A stretch of DNA of 50,058 nt from Pseudomonadota bacterium (GTDB taxonomy: Bacteria; Pseudomonadota; Gammaproteobacteria; Xanthomonadales; Rhodanobacteraceae), in NCBI GenBank assembly GCA_021793575.1, contig JAJYSM010000021.1, positions 1 through 50,058 of the forward strand, in the 5' to 3' direction. Shown piece by piece: positions 8,950 to 18,525 of this stretch. The first letter of the stretch is position 1; each line of letters starts with the position of its first letter. A model generated the notes under the pieces. It was given only the letters and a program-made list of their open reading frames with translations, ran no database searches and was not told where the DNA came from. The translations under genes were made by a program, and so were the position numbers.

Positions 8950-9612
8950 TCACGGCGATGGCGACCGCTGCAGCAGCACGCGCACTGGCGCGAAGCTGCG
9001 GCGGTGCTGCGCGCACGGCCCCAGCCGCTGCAGCGCGGCCAGGTGGGCGGGCGTGGGGTAACCCTTGTGCACGGCAAAGCCGTAGCCCGGATGCACCGCG
9101 TCCAGCGTCACCATCAGGCGGTCGCGGCTGACCTTGGCGAGGATCGAGGCGGCGCTGATTGCCGGCTCCAGCGCGTCGCCGCCGACGAGCGCGCGGCCGG
9201 GGCAGGGCAAGCCCTGCGGCAGTTGGTTGCCGTCGATCAGCACCTCGTCGACGGTCACGGCCAGACCAGCCACGGCCCTGCGCATGCCGGCCATGGTCGC
9301 CTGGAAAATGTTCAGCCGGTCGATCTCGTCGGGCTCGATCAGCACCACGCAGTACGCCAGCGCGCGCTCGACGATCAGCGGATACAGCGCCTCGCGCCGG
9401 GCCGCGCTGAGCTTCTTGGAATCGTCCAGCCCGGCGATCGGGCGCGCCGGGTCGAGAATCACCGCCGCCACCGCCAGCGGCCCGGCCAGGGGTCCGCGCC
9501 CCGCCTCGTCCACCCCGGCCACAAGCAGGCCTTTTGCGGTTACCCGTTCTCCCCCGGGGGGAGAAGATGCGGATGAGGGGCGGGTGATCGCACGGAACTC
9601 ACCTATCGGCAT
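8950..9612 (-). CDS. rnhB: Ribonuclease HII
   Basis: Cleaves RNA-DNA hybrids, including single ribonucleotides misincorporated by the polymerase encoded next door. The 220-aa protein contains [15 protein letters not shown] (catalytic D35, E36), DSKKLS, IDGN with its aspartate, and [13 protein letters not shown]. The ATG at 9612 overlaps the lpxB stop by 14 bp. Residues 10-22 ([13 protein letters not shown]) are encoded by a tract resembling the CCCTCATCC...CTCCCCCCGGGGGGAG intergenic repeats common in related genomes. The N-terminus is therefore about 20 residues longer than in E. coli, and no better start is visible before the catalytic motif. Confidence 0.93.
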   Translation of the reverse strand: MPIGEFRAITRPSSASSPPGGERVTAKGLLVAGVDEAGRGPLAGPLAVAAVILDPARPIAGLDDSKKLSAARREALYPLIVERALAYCVVLIEPDEIDRLNIFQATMAGMRRAVAGLAVTVDEVLIDGNQLPQGLPCPGRALVGGDALEPAISAASILAKVSRDRLMVTLDAVHPGYGFAVHKGYPTPAHLAALQRLGPCAQHRRSFAPVRVLLQRSPSP

Positions 9613-10876
9613 GCTCGCCCTCCAGCAGCTGCGCGATCGCCGCGGCCGCGCGATCGCCGGCGTGGCCTTCGAGGCCGCCGCGCAGATCCTGATGCAATTG
9701 CTCGAACGCGGCCACGATGCGGCCGCGCCGCTCGCTGTCGCGGAACAGCGCCAGCGTGGCTGCCGTGAGGTTTTCGGCGGTGCAGTCGTCCTGCATCAGT
9801 TCCGGCACCAGCAGCTCGCCGCCGGCGCGGCCGCTGGCCCGCGCCAGGATGTTGGGCAGCGCGTAGATGTCGGTCTTCAGCATGCGCAGCACGCGCGCGA
9901 TGCGGTAACTCAGCGGCGAGACGCGGTAGCCGACCACCATCGGGCGCTTGGCCAGCATCGCCTCCAGCGTGGCGGTGCCCGAGGCCAGCAGCACCACGTC
10001 GGCCGCCAGCATCGCCTCGTGCGCGTGGCCGTCGAGCAGCAGCGGTGCGGCTTCACCCGATGGCCTGTTCGCCAGCAGGATTTTCAGCCGCGCATGCACC
10101 TGCGGATTGGCCGCCGGAATCACGATGCGCAGCCCGGGCAGCGCCGCGGCCACCCGCGTCGCTGCTTCGATGAAAAGCTGGCCCATGCGCGCCAGCTCGG
10201 ACAGCCGGCTGCCCGGCAGCAGGGCCAGCACCGGCACGTCCGGCGGCAGCTGCAGCATCGCGCGCGCGCCGGCGCGGTCGGACACCAGCGCAAAGCGATC
10301 GGCCAGCGGATGGCCGACGAAGCGCGCGTCGATGCCATACTTGGCGTAGATCGCCGGCTCCATCGGAAACAGGCACAGCACGCGATCGGCGCTGCGACCG
10401 ATTTTTTCCGCGCGCTGCTCGCGCCATGCCCACACCGACGGGCTGACGTAGTGCACGGTGCGCATGCCGGCCAGCTTCAGGCGCCGCTCCACGGCGAGGT
10501 TGAAGTCGGGCGCGTCGATGCCGACCACCACGGCCGGTCGGGCATCCAGCAATCGGGCCAGCAGCGCCTGGCGCAGCCGCAGCAGGCGCGGCAGGTGGCG
10601 GATCACTTCGCTGAAACCGAACAGCGACAGCTCGTGCATGTCGTACCAGGATTCGAAGCCCTGCGCCTGCATGCGGGCACCGCCGATACCAACGAAGCGT
10701 GCCTGCGGGTAACGCTGGCGCAGCGCCACGATGAGATCGGCGCCGAGCTGGTCGCCGGAGTCCTCGCCGGCGATGAGGGCGATCAAGGGAGTGGTTGCAT
10801 GCGGCCGTGCGTCTGGGTCCTGGGCTGAATCAGAGCCGGTGCGCTTGCCTGATTTGCTGATATGCGCTACGCGCAT
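9599..10876 (-). CDS. lpxB: Lipid-A-disaccharide synthase
   Basis: Membrane-associated glycosyltransferase that joins lipid X to UDP-diacylglucosamine to form the lipid A disaccharide. The 425-aa protein has the family start [19 protein letters not shown] at about residues 31-49, followed by [27 protein letters not shown] and [13 protein letters not shown]. The first 30 residues are extra compared with E. coli LpxB. The ATG (10874-10876) lies one base after the lpxA stop and inside a perfect 12-bp hairpin; a later TTG just before IALIAG is the only close alternative but has no clear ribosome site. Confidence 0.94.
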   Translation of the reverse strand: MRVAHISKSGKRTGSDSAQDPDARPHATTPLIALIAGEDSGDQLGADLIVALRQRYPQARFVGIGGARMQAQGFESWYDMHELSLFGFSEVIRHLPRLLRLRQALLARLLDARPAVVVGIDAPDFNLAVERRLKLAGMRTVHYVSPSVWAWREQRAEKIGRSADRVLCLFPMEPAIYAKYGIDARFVGHPLADRFALVSDRAGARAMLQLPPDVPVLALLPGSRLSELARMGQLFIEAATRVAAALPGLRIVIPAANPQVHARLKILLANRPSGEAAPLLLDGHAHEAMLAADVVLLASGTATLEAMLAKRPMVVGYRVSPLSYRIARVLRMLKTDIYALPNILARASGRAGGELLVPELMQDDCTAENLTAATLALFRDSERRGRIVAAFEQLHQDLRGGLEGHAGDRAAAAIAQLLEGEHADR

Positions 10877-10882
10877 ATCAGC
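10856..10882 (-). promoter_or_regulatory. Perfect 12-bp hairpin over the lpxA stop and lpxB start
   Basis: GCTGATATGCGC (10856-10867), a 3-base loop, then GCGCATATCAGC (10871-10882) form a perfect inverted repeat. In the minus-strand mRNA the left arm holds both the lpxA UGA and the lpxB AUG, so the folded RNA would bury the lpxB start codon until ribosomes finishing lpxA open it. The structure is visible directly; the coupling role is inferred. Confidence 0.6.
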
Positions 10883-11681
10883 GGGCCAGTCCCCGCTCGC
10901 TGCGGTCGAGAAAGTCCAGCATCGCCCGCACGTCCTCGCTCTGCTGCGCCAGTTCGACCAGTTTCTCGCGCGCCTCGGCCAGCGGCAGGCCGCCCATGAA
11001 GAGGGTGCGGTAGGCGCGCTTGATCGCGGCGATGCGGGTGGTGTCGAAGCCTCGGCGCTTCAGGCCCTCGCTGTTGATGCCGCGCGGGCGGCCGGACTGC
11101 TCGTTGGCCATGGTCACGAAGGGCGGCACGTCGTGACCAACCAGACAACCCATGCCGATGAACGCGTGCGCGCCCACCTTGCAGAACTGGTGCGCGCCGG
11201 AGTAGCCGGCGAACACGGTCCAGTCGCCCACGTGCACGTGGCCGGCCAGCGCGGAGTAGTTGGAAAACACCGTGTGGTTGCCGATCTGGCAGTCGTGGGC
11301 GATGTGCACGTAGGCCAGCAGCCAGTTGTCGTCGCCGATTCGGGTGGCGCCACCGCCGTCGCCGGTGCCGCGATTGATGGTGACGAATTCGCGGATCAGG
11401 TTGCGCTCGCCGATCACCAGCTCGGTGCGTTCGCCGGCGAATTTCTTGTCCTGCGGGTCGCCGCCGAGTGAGGCGAACTGGGCGATGCGGTTGTCGCGGC
11501 CGATCCGCGTGGGGCCGTCGATCACCACGTGCGGACCGATCACCGTGCCCTCGCCGATGACCACGTCGGCACCGATCACGCTGTACGCGCCGATGCTGAC
11601 GTTGGCGCCGATCACGGCGCTGGGGTCGATCTGCGCGCTTGGGTGGATCAGTGCGACGTGGTTCGCGGCGGGCTGGATCAT
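10878..11681 (-). CDS. lpxA: UDP-N-acetylglucosamine acyltransferase
   Basis: First step of lipid A synthesis: transfers a 3-hydroxyacyl chain from ACP to UDP-GlcNAc. The 267-aa protein starts with hexapeptide repeats ([26 protein letters not shown] and on) forming a left-handed beta helix, includes the catalytic-histidine region [19 protein letters not shown], and ends with the helical domain containing [18 protein letters not shown]. The ATG at 11681 overlaps the fabZ stop as ATGA. The lpxD-fabZ-lpxA-lpxB order is the classic operon. Confidence 0.97.
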   Translation of the reverse strand: MIQPAANHVALIHPSAQIDPSAVIGANVSIGAYSVIGADVVIGEGTVIGPHVVIDGPTRIGRDNRIAQFASLGGDPQDKKFAGERTELVIGERNLIREFVTINRGTGDGGGATRIGDDNWLLAYVHIAHDCQIGNHTVFSNYSALAGHVHVGDWTVFAGYSGAHQFCKVGAHAFIGMGCLVGHDVPPFVTMANEQSGRPRGINSEGLKRRGFDTTRIAAIKRAYRTLFMGGLPLAEAREKLVELAQQSEDVRAMLDFLDRSERGLAR

Positions 11682-12151
11682 TTCTCCGACCTCGCGGCGC
11701 ACATCAGTTCACAGCTGGCCACTTCCTTGCCGTCGACCAGGCTGCGAGCCAGGAACAGGCCCATGCCGCGCATGAGCCGCTTCAGGTTCACCTCGATGCG
11801 TAGCTGGTCGCCGGGCACCACCACCGCGCTGAAGCGCGCGTTGTCGACCTTGACCAGATAAAACAGCGAACTGTTGTTGTCACCCTTCATGCGGCTGCTG
11901 AGCTGGGTCAGCAGACCGGCGGCCTGCGCCATGGCTTCGATGATGAGCACGCCTGGCATCACCGGATGGCCGGGAAAGTGACCCTGGAAAAACGGTTCGT
12001 TGGCGGTCACATTCTTCAGTGCCACCACGCTGCGTTCGGGCACCAGCTCGATCACCCGATCCACCAGCAGGAACGGATAGCGGTGCGGCAGCAGCTCCTG
12101 GATCTGCTCCACATTCACCGGCAGGGTGATGGTCGCGATGGGGTCACTCAT
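11678..12151 (-). CDS. fabZ: 3-hydroxyacyl-[acyl-carrier-protein] dehydratase FabZ
   Basis: Dehydrates 3-hydroxyacyl-ACP in fatty-acid elongation and thereby competes with LpxA and LpxD for the same substrate, which explains its place among lpx genes. The 157-aa hot-dog protein has [14 protein letters not shown] (catalytic His) and [26 protein letters not shown] (catalytic Glu). The start [17 protein letters not shown] at 12151 overlaps the lpxD stop by 8 bp; the open frame continues upstream but without family similarity. Confidence 0.97.
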   Translation of the reverse strand: MSDPIATITLPVNVEQIQELLPHRYPFLLVDRVIELVPERSVVALKNVTANEPFFQGHFPGHPVMPGVLIIEAMAQAAGLLTQLSSRMKGDNNSSLFYLVKVDNARFSAVVVPGDQLRIEVNLKRLMRGMGLFLARSLVDGKEVASCELMCAARSEK

Positions 12152-13199
12152 GATTCTTGTCCTTGTCCTTTTCCAGCGCCGACAGCCGGCGCGCATACCC
12201 GTCCAGATGCTTGAAGCGGGCGGCATTCTTGCGCCACAGGCGAGTGTCCTGCAGCGGCACACCCGAGGAATACTCGCCCGGCTCGCGAATCGAATGCGTG
12301 ACCAGGCTCTTGGCGGTAATGGTAACCCGGTCGGCCAGCTCCAGATGCCCCAGCACGCCGGCGTTGCCGCCGATCATGCAGTAGCGGCCGATCTTCGCGC
12401 TGCCCGCCACCGCGGCGCAGCCGGCCATCGCGGTGTGCGCGCCGATCTGCACGTTGTGCGCGATCTGGATCTGGTTGTCCAGCCGCACGTCCTGCTCCAG
12501 CACGGTGTCGTCCAGCGCGCCGCGGTCGATCGTGGTGTTGGCGCCGATCTCGCAGTCGTCGCCGATGCGCACGCCGCCCAGTTGCGGCAGCTTGACCCAG
12601 CCGCCGTGGTCGAAGGCGTCGCGATCGAAGGCAAGGCCGAACCCGTCCGAGCCGATCACCGCGCCCGGGTGCACCAGCACGCGCTTGCCCAGGCTGACGC
12701 GCGTCACCAGCGTTACGCGGGCCACCAGCCGCGCATGCGCGCCGACGTGGCAGTCGTCGCCGACGATGCAGTGTGGGCCGAGCACGGCGCCATCGCCGAT
12801 CACCGCGCGATCGCCGATCACGCAGCATGGGCCGATGCTGGCGCTGGCGCTCACCCGCGCGCTCGGGGCAACTACCGCGCTCGGATGGATGCCGGGCGCC
12901 GCGGCGGGCAGGCGCTCGAACAGCGCGGCGATCTTCGCGTAGGCCACATACGGATCGCGCGCGACCAGCGCGGCGGTAGGGCAGTCGGCGAGATTTTCCG
13001 CGTGCAGCACCACCACGCCGGCGCGGGTGGCGCCGAGCTGGGCGGCGTATTTGCTGTTGGCCAGGAAGCTCAGCTGGCCGGGGCCGGCGCCGGCCAGGGT
13101 GCCGACGCCATCGATCCGACGGTCGGCTTCGCCGTGCAGCCGCAGTTCGAAGCGTGCGGCCAGTTCGCTGAGGCTGTGGGTGATCGTGCTCAAGGGCAT
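12144..13199 (-). CDS. lpxD: UDP-3-O-(3-hydroxyacyl)glucosamine N-acyltransferase
   Basis: Third step of lipid A synthesis, N-acylating the deacetylated glucosamine. The 351-aa protein has an N-terminal uridine-binding domain (GVGTLAGAGPGQLSFLANSKY) and a long series of hexapeptide repeats with VIGSDGFGLAFD and IAHNVQIGAHTAMAGCAAVAGS, where the catalytic His lies in the AHNV segment. A lysine-rich tail ([12 protein letters not shown]) closes the protein. I chose the ATG at 13199 (MPLSTITHSLSELA); a second one three codons upstream at 13208 is possible. No skp/ompH gene separates it from bamA. Confidence 0.95.
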   Translation of the reverse strand: MPLSTITHSLSELAARFELRLHGEADRRIDGVGTLAGAGPGQLSFLANSKYAAQLGATRAGVVVLHAENLADCPTAALVARDPYVAYAKIAALFERLPAAAPGIHPSAVVAPSARVSASASIGPCCVIGDRAVIGDGAVLGPHCIVGDDCHVGAHARLVARVTLVTRVSLGKRVLVHPGAVIGSDGFGLAFDRDAFDHGGWVKLPQLGGVRIGDDCEIGANTTIDRGALDDTVLEQDVRLDNQIQIAHNVQIGAHTAMAGCAAVAGSAKIGRYCMIGGNAGVLGHLELADRVTITAKSLVTHSIREPGEYSSGVPLQDTRLWRKNAARFKHLDGYARRLSALEKDKDKNHE

Positions 13200-13316
13200 C
13201 CTCCGCACATCGGCGCCCGAAGTGACGCCGGCGCGCCGAGCTGGGTGGTCAGAACCGACCGCTCCACGCGTTCCGATCGGATCGCCCGATCAGGCCGCGT
13301 GCAGCAGACGTTGTTG

Positions 13317-13350
13317 GATCAGAGGTTATTGATCACAGGTTATCGATCAG
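13317..13350. repeat. Tandem 14-bp repeat at the bamA stop codon
   Basis: Two 14-bp units, GATCAGAGGTTATT (13317-13330) and GATCACAGGTTATC (13331-13344), plus a third GATCAG, follow one another directly and include the bamA stop. Read on the minus strand each unit starts with TGATC, giving repeated in-line stops. No function can be assigned. The rest of the 147-bp bamA-lpxD gap shows no gene. Confidence 0.6.
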
Positions 13351-15755
13351 AACTGGCTGCCGAAGGTGAACTGGATGCGCTCCAGGTAGCGGCTGTCGCC
13401 CGGCTGCGTGCGGAACGGCACCGCCAGGCTGATGATCAGCGGTCCGATCGGCGCCTGCCAGTGCAGCGACACGCCGGTGGACGCGCGCAGCGTGCTGGCA
13501 TTGAAGCTCTGGTAGTCCTTGTAGGCATTGCCGACATCGACGAACCACGATACGCGGGCGGTGTTGGTGTCCTTCAGGAACGGCAGCGGGATGTAGACCT
13601 CGGCGGTGCCGAGCACCTTGAACGCGCCACCGATCGGCTGGGCGTAATAGCCCGTCGGGCACAGGCCGTTACTGGCCGGCACGTCGTTGCTGTTGATGCA
13701 GAAGCGCGGCCCCAGCGTGTTGGTCTGGAAACCGCGCACGTCGCGCACGCCGCCGGAGTAGAAGTTCTGGTAGAATGGGAAGTCCTGCCGCATGTCGACC
13801 AGCGGGTGGTCGGTGGTGGCGGCCTTCAGCGCGGCGAAGTCGGCGTTGCTGATGCCATTGCTGCCGTAGGTCTGGCCGTAGCCGAGCTGGCCGTCCAGGT
13901 ACAGCACGAAGCCCTTGCCGATCGGCCAGTAGTGGTTGGCTTCGGCGGTGAGCTTCCAGTACTGCACGGTCGAGCCGGGCAGGGCGACATCGGTCGAGGC
14001 CGAGATCAGGCCGCCGCGGGTCGGCGCCCAGTAGTCGTTGCGGGTGTCGTGGTTCCAGCCCAGCGTGCCGGTCCAGGAATGGATGGTCTTGTTGCCGACC
14101 TCGTTCTGGTAGTCGAGCAGCACCTGTGGGCTGTAGCCGGGAATCAGCGATACCTTGTTGCTGCTGATGCCCAGGCCCACGCGCACGGCGTCGGTTTCGG
14201 TGACCGGAATGCCGAGGTAGGTGGAGAAGCTGCGGTTGCTGGTGGCATAGTTGGCGAACGTGGTATTGCCGTAGTTGGTCTTGGTGAAGGTGGCGTTGTA
14301 GCCGATGCCGATGCCGTTGTCGGTCAGGTACGGGTTGTAGTAGCCGAGGCTGAAGCTGGTGCTGTAATAGCTGCGCTGACCGCTGATCGAGAAGCTGTCA
14401 CCGCTGCCGAACAGGTTGTTCTGCGACACCGAGGCATTCAGGATCATGCCGGAGAACTGCGAGTAGCCCACGCCGAACTGCAGTTGTCCGGCGGATTGCT
14501 CCTCGACCTTGACGCTGACATCCACCTGGTCCTGCGTGCCGGGCACCAGCTTCTTGTCGATGTCGACCTTCTTGAAGTAGCCCAGCCGCTGCAGGCGGAT
14601 CTTGGAGCGGTCGATCGCCGCCTGCGAATACCAGGAGCCTTCCAGCTGGCGCATCTCGCGGCGCAGCACGTTGTCTTCGGTACGCGTGTTGCCGGAGAAG
14701 ATTACCCGGCGCACGTACACGCGCTGGCCCGGCTCGATGTACAGGGTCAGATCGACGGTGCGCTTTTCCTTGTCCAGCTTGGGAATCGGCGTGATCTTGG
14801 CGTACGCATAGCCGATATTGGCCAGCAGGGCCTTGATCGACTTGGTGCTGGCCTCGATCGCGGCGCGGTTGAACAGGTCACCCGGCTTCACGTACACCAG
14901 CTGGCGCAGCGTCGCCTCCGGCAGGATCAGCTCGCCAAGCAGCTTGACCTCGGCCACCTTGTAGACGGCGCCCTCCTTGATGCTGGTGTCGATGTACATG
15001 GCGCGCTTGTCCGGCGCGATCGTCACCTGGGTGGAGTCCACGCCGAAGTCGGCATAGCCGCGGTCCATGTAGAAGGACTGCAGTTTCTCCAGATCGCCGG
15101 AGAGCTTCTCGCGCGAATACTGGTCGTCCTTCGAATACCAGGACATCAGGCCGGGCGTGTTCGATTCGAAGCCCTTGCGGATCTGCTTGTCGGTGAAGGC
15201 GTGGTTGCCGAGGATGTTGAGCTCCTCGATCTTGGCCGCCTTGCCCTCGCGGATCTCGATATCCACGGCGACCCGGTTGCGATCCAGCTTGACCACGTGC
15301 GGCAACACCGAGACGTTGTACTTGCCGCGGTTGTAGTACTGGCGGATCAGCTCCTGCTGCACGTTGTCCAGCGCCAGCCGGTCGAACGTCTCGCCTTCGG
15401 CCAGGCCGATCTGCTTGAGGCCCTTCTTCAGATCCTCGGTCTTGATGTCGTGGTTGCCGCGGATCGTCAGCTTGGCGATCGACGGCCGCTCGACCACCTT
15501 GATCACCAGGATGCTGCCCTCGCGATCCATCTCCACGTCGCTGAAGAACTTGGTCTGATACAACGCACGGATGGCCCGCTGGGCCTCGGCGTTGGTCATC
15601 CGGTCGCCCTTGCTGACGGGCAGATAGTTGTACACCGTGCCGGCGGAGATGCGGCTGAGACCGTCAATGCGGATGTCCGACACCACGAACGGGTCGAACG
15701 CCAACGCATTGGCGGAGAGGGAGGCAAGCAGGATCAGCGCGGCGATACGCTTCAT
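13347..15755 (-). CDS. bamA: Outer membrane protein assembly factor BamA
   Basis: Core of the BAM complex that folds beta-barrel proteins into the outer membrane. The 802-aa protein has a signal peptide (MKRIAALILLASLSANALA, cleavage expected before FDPF), five POTRA repeats from about 22 to 420 (the first reads VVSDIRIDGLSRISAGTVYNYLPV), and a C-terminal barrel with the lid motif VRGF (in GGVRDVRGFQTNTLGP). It ends in the aromatic beta-signal IQFTFGSQF. The ATG at 15755 gives the cleanest signal peptide; MEPT four codons upstream is possible. RseP precedes it by 195 bp of apparently non-coding DNA. Confidence 0.96.
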   Translation of the reverse strand: MKRIAALILLASLSANALAFDPFVVSDIRIDGLSRISAGTVYNYLPVSKGDRMTNAEAQRAIRALYQTKFFSDVEMDREGSILVIKVVERPSIAKLTIRGNHDIKTEDLKKGLKQIGLAEGETFDRLALDNVQQELIRQYYNRGKYNVSVLPHVVKLDRNRVAVDIEIREGKAAKIEELNILGNHAFTDKQIRKGFESNTPGLMSWYSKDDQYSREKLSGDLEKLQSFYMDRGYADFGVDSTQVTIAPDKRAMYIDTSIKEGAVYKVAEVKLLGELILPEATLRQLVYVKPGDLFNRAAIEASTKSIKALLANIGYAYAKITPIPKLDKEKRTVDLTLYIEPGQRVYVRRVIFSGNTRTEDNVLRREMRQLEGSWYSQAAIDRSKIRLQRLGYFKKVDIDKKLVPGTQDQVDVSVKVEEQSAGQLQFGVGYSQFSGMILNASVSQNNLFGSGDSFSISGQRSYYSTSFSLGYYNPYLTDNGIGIGYNATFTKTNYGNTTFANYATSNRSFSTYLGIPVTETDAVRVGLGISSNKVSLIPGYSPQVLLDYQNEVGNKTIHSWTGTLGWNHDTRNDYWAPTRGGLISASTDVALPGSTVQYWKLTAEANHYWPIGKGFVLYLDGQLGYGQTYGSNGISNADFAALKAATTDHPLVDMRQDFPFYQNFYSGGVRDVRGFQTNTLGPRFCINSNDVPASNGLCPTGYYAQPIGGAFKVLGTAEVYIPLPFLKDTNTARVSWFVDVGNAYKDYQSFNASTLRASTGVSLHWQAPIGPLIISLAVPFRTQPGDSRYLERIQFTFGSQF

Positions 15756-15950
15756 CGTCGGTTCCATTGGGTTAGTGCGACGAGACGGCCAGCGCGGCCG
15801 CCCCGATCGACGTGTGAGACAGGGCCAGGCCCGGTCTCGAAAAAGAATCTGCACTGCGCAGACGCAGGTCGTGTGAGGTGCCGTTGCGCAGCCGCACCGC
15901 GACAGTCAGCCGCGGTGCAACCCAGTTGTCCGGATGGCTGGCCAGTGACA

Positions 15951-17300
15951 TCACGACAGCAACATGCGGTGAATGTCGTTGTAGAACGCCAGCCCCATCA
16001 GGCTGAACAGCAGGGCCATGCCGATGTACTGCCCCACCACCATCACCTGTTCGCTGACCGGGCTGCCCTTGACCAGCTCGATCAGATAATACAGCAGGTG
16101 TCCGCCATCGAGGACGGGGATCGGCAGCAGGTTGAGGATCGCCAGGCTGAGCGAGACCAGCGCCAGGAACTGCAGGAACCACGACAGGCCCATGTGCGCC
16201 GAGGCATTGGCCACTTCGGCGATGCCGATCACGCCGGACAGGTTGCGGGTCGAGGCTTCGCCGCTGAGCATCTTGCCGAGCATGCCGAAGGTCTGCCGGG
16301 TATTGCGCCAGGTCGTTTGCAGCGAGGCACCGATGGCCTTGAACGGACCATAGCGCAGGGTGGCAGCTTCCGGCGGCGGCGGGCCAATGCCGAGGATCCA
16401 TTTGGATGGCTGATCCGCCAGCGAGGCCCAGCGTGCGGTGACGTTCAGGGCCAGCGACTGGCCGGCGCGCTCGACCCCGATCACCAGCTTCGGCGAACGC
16501 ACCGCGGCCGTCTGGATCAGCTTGCCGAAGGCGATGAAATCGCTCACCGGCTGACCGTTGACGCTGACGATGCGATCACCGCTGCGCATGCCTGCCTGCG
16601 CGGCGGGATCGCCGGCCATCACCGTGGCGGCCACCGCCGGCGGCGGCGCCAGCTGCAGACCCAGTTCGCCAAAATACTTGTCGACGGACTGGCCGGGCGG
16701 CAGCTGGTTCAGTGGCAGCAGCAGCTGCCGCGACAGGCCATCGCTGCCGCGCACGCTCAGCGGCAGCGGCGTGCGCGCCAACAGGGCGTTCGCCACCGCG
16801 TCCATCGCGTCGCTCCAGGTGGTCACCACGCGGCCGTCGACGCTGAGGATGCGATCGCCAGGATGGATGCCTGCCGCGGCAGCGATGCTGTGCGGCGCGG
16901 CAGTCACCACCGGGGCCACGTCCGGCCGCCCCAGCATGAACATCAGCCAGAACGCGACCAGCGTGAAGAGCAGGTTGAAGCCCGGCCCTGCCGCCACGAT
17001 GGCGATGCGCTGCCACACCGGCTTGCCGGTGAACTCCTGCGCGCGCAGCGCCGGATCGACCTCGCCCTCGCGCGCGTCCAGCATCTTGACGTAGCCGCCC
17101 AGCGGGATCGCGGCGATCTGGTACTCGGTACCGTCGCGGCCGGCGCGCTTCCACAGCGGGCTGCCGAAACCGATCGAGAAGCGCAGCACCTTGACGCCAC
17201 AGCGCCGGGCGACCCAGTAGTGGCCAAATTCATGAAAGGTCACCAGCACGCCCAGCGTGACCAGCAACCAGAAAACCGAGCCGAAAAAGGAAGTCATCAA
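15951..17300 (-). CDS. rseP: Site-2 protease RseP
   Basis: Inner-membrane zinc metalloprotease that completes cleavage of anti-sigma factors such as RseA during envelope stress. The 449-aa protein has the active site HEFGH (23-27) in the first transmembrane segment, two PDZ domains (around SIAAAAGIHPGDRILSVDGRVV and PAAQAGMRSGDRIVSVNGQPV), and the distal LDGGHL metal-ligand motif within NLLPIPVLDGGHLLYYLIE. The final membrane helix ends in FYNDIHRMLLS. It starts at 17300 or, one codon later, 17297. The order dxr-rseP-bamA links envelope stress control with outer-membrane assembly. Confidence 0.97.
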   Translation of the reverse strand: MMTSFFGSVFWLLVTLGVLVTFHEFGHYWVARRCGVKVLRFSIGFGSPLWKRAGRDGTEYQIAAIPLGGYVKMLDAREGEVDPALRAQEFTGKPVWQRIAIVAAGPGFNLLFTLVAFWLMFMLGRPDVAPVVTAAPHSIAAAAGIHPGDRILSVDGRVVTTWSDAMDAVANALLARTPLPLSVRGSDGLSRQLLLPLNQLPPGQSVDKYFGELGLQLAPPPAVAATVMAGDPAAQAGMRSGDRIVSVNGQPVSDFIAFGKLIQTAAVRSPKLVIGVERAGQSLALNVTARWASLADQPSKWILGIGPPPPEAATLRYGPFKAIGASLQTTWRNTRQTFGMLGKMLSGEASTRNLSGVIGIAEVANASAHMGLSWFLQFLALVSLSLAILNLLPIPVLDGGHLLYYLIELVKGSPVSEQVMVVGQYIGMALLFSLMGLAFYNDIHRMLLS

Positions 17301-17333
17301 TGGCCGTGGAAGGAAATCATCGGAACAAGAATA

Positions 17334-18524
17334 TCAGCAAGCATTGCGCAGAACGCGGCGGGCTGCCTCGCGGGCAGTCCGGTCGCGTTCCTCCAGGGTC
17401 GCTATATCGACCACGGCTTGCCCCGGCAGTTCCGCCAGCACCGATTCCACCACGTCGGCGATCGACAGGAACGGCAGCGCGCCAGCCAGGAACGCCTCCA
17501 CCGCGATCTCATTGGCGGCATTCAGGATGGCCGGCGCGTCGCCGCCCGCGCGCAGTGCCTGGAAGGCCAGCGCGAGGCAGCGGAAGGTGGCCAGATCCGG
17601 CGGCTCGAACGCCAGCGGCGCGCACGCGGCCAGATCCAGCGGCGCCACCCCGGCCTCGACCCGCTCCGGCCACGCCAGCGCGTGCGCGATGGCCGTGCGC
17701 ATGTCCGGGTTGCCCAGCTGGGCCAGCACCGAGCCGTCAACGTATTCGACCAGCGAATGCACCAGGCTCTGCGGGTGCACCAGCACCTCGATCGCCTCGG
17801 CCGGCGCGGCGAACAGGTGATGCGCCTCGATCACCTCCAGCCCCTTGTTCATCAGCGTGGCCGAATCGACCGAAATCTTGCGGCCCATCACCCAGTTCGG
17901 ATGCTTGCACGCCTGCGCCGGGGTGACGTGGGCCAGTTGCACACGTGTCTGACCGCGGAACGGGCCGCCCGAGGCGGTCAGGATCAGCCGGCGCACGCCG
18001 CTGCGCTGCAGCGGTGGCCGGCCGCCGGGCAGGCACTGGAATAACGCGTTGTGCTCCGAGTCCACCGGAATCAGCGCGCCGCCGCCGGTGGCAACCGCGT
18101 CCAGCAGCAGCGGCCCGGCCATCACGATCGACTCCTTGTTGGCCAGCAGCAGGTGCTTGCCGGCGCGTGCGGCGGCCAGCGTAGAGGCCAGCCCGGCGGC
18201 GCCGACGATGGCCGCCACCACCGTGTCGCACAGGCTGCTGGCGGCGGCGGCGGCGATCGCGGCGGGGCCGCTGGCGACGTCGCAACGCACGCCGGCCGCC
18301 ACCAGCCGGCGGGCCAGCTCGCCTTCCAGCGCCGGATCGGCGATCACCGCCAGCGCGGGCTGATGCCGCACGCACAACGCGACCAGCGCCTCGACCTGGC
18401 GATGCGCGGTCAGCACGCTGGCACGGAAACGCTGCGGGTGACGCGCAATCACGTCGAGCGTGTTGCCGCCGATCGAGCCGGTTGCGCCCAGCACGGCGAC
18501 GTTCTTGATCGCGATGGCGGTCAT
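17334..18524 (-). CDS. dxr: 1-deoxy-D-xylulose 5-phosphate reductoisomerase
   Basis: Converts DXP to 2-C-methyl-D-erythritol 4-phosphate with NADPH in the MEP isoprenoid pathway. The 396-aa protein begins [18 protein letters not shown] (NADPH-binding GATGSIG), followed by [23 protein letters not shown] (metal site) and TASGGPF, then [27 protein letters not shown]. All are canonical. It starts one base after the cdsA stop and ends 34 bp before rseP, so the genes are tightly joined. Confidence 0.97.
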   Translation of the reverse strand: MTAIAIKNVAVLGATGSIGGNTLDVIARHPQRFRASVLTAHRQVEALVALCVRHQPALAVIADPALEGELARRLVAAGVRCDVASGPAAIAAAAASSLCDTVVAAIVGAAGLASTLAAARAGKHLLLANKESIVMAGPLLLDAVATGGGALIPVDSEHNALFQCLPGGRPPLQRSGVRRLILTASGGPFRGQTRVQLAHVTPAQACKHPNWVMGRKISVDSATLMNKGLEVIEAHHLFAAPAEAIEVLVHPQSLVHSLVEYVDGSVLAQLGNPDMRTAIAHALAWPERVEAGVAPLDLAACAPLAFEPPDLATFRCLALAFQALRAGGDAPAILNAANEIAVEAFLAGALPFLSIADVVESVLAELPGQAVVDIATLEERDRTAREAARRVLRNAC

Positions 18525-18525
18525 C

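Noticed and set aside
12126-18044. Plus-strand open frame of 1972 codons opposite lpxD, bamA, rseP and dxr
   Set aside because: It is antisense to four clearly conserved genes, and its product is low-complexity (Arg, Ala, His, Gln, Val rich), as expected from the complementary frame of high-GC genes.
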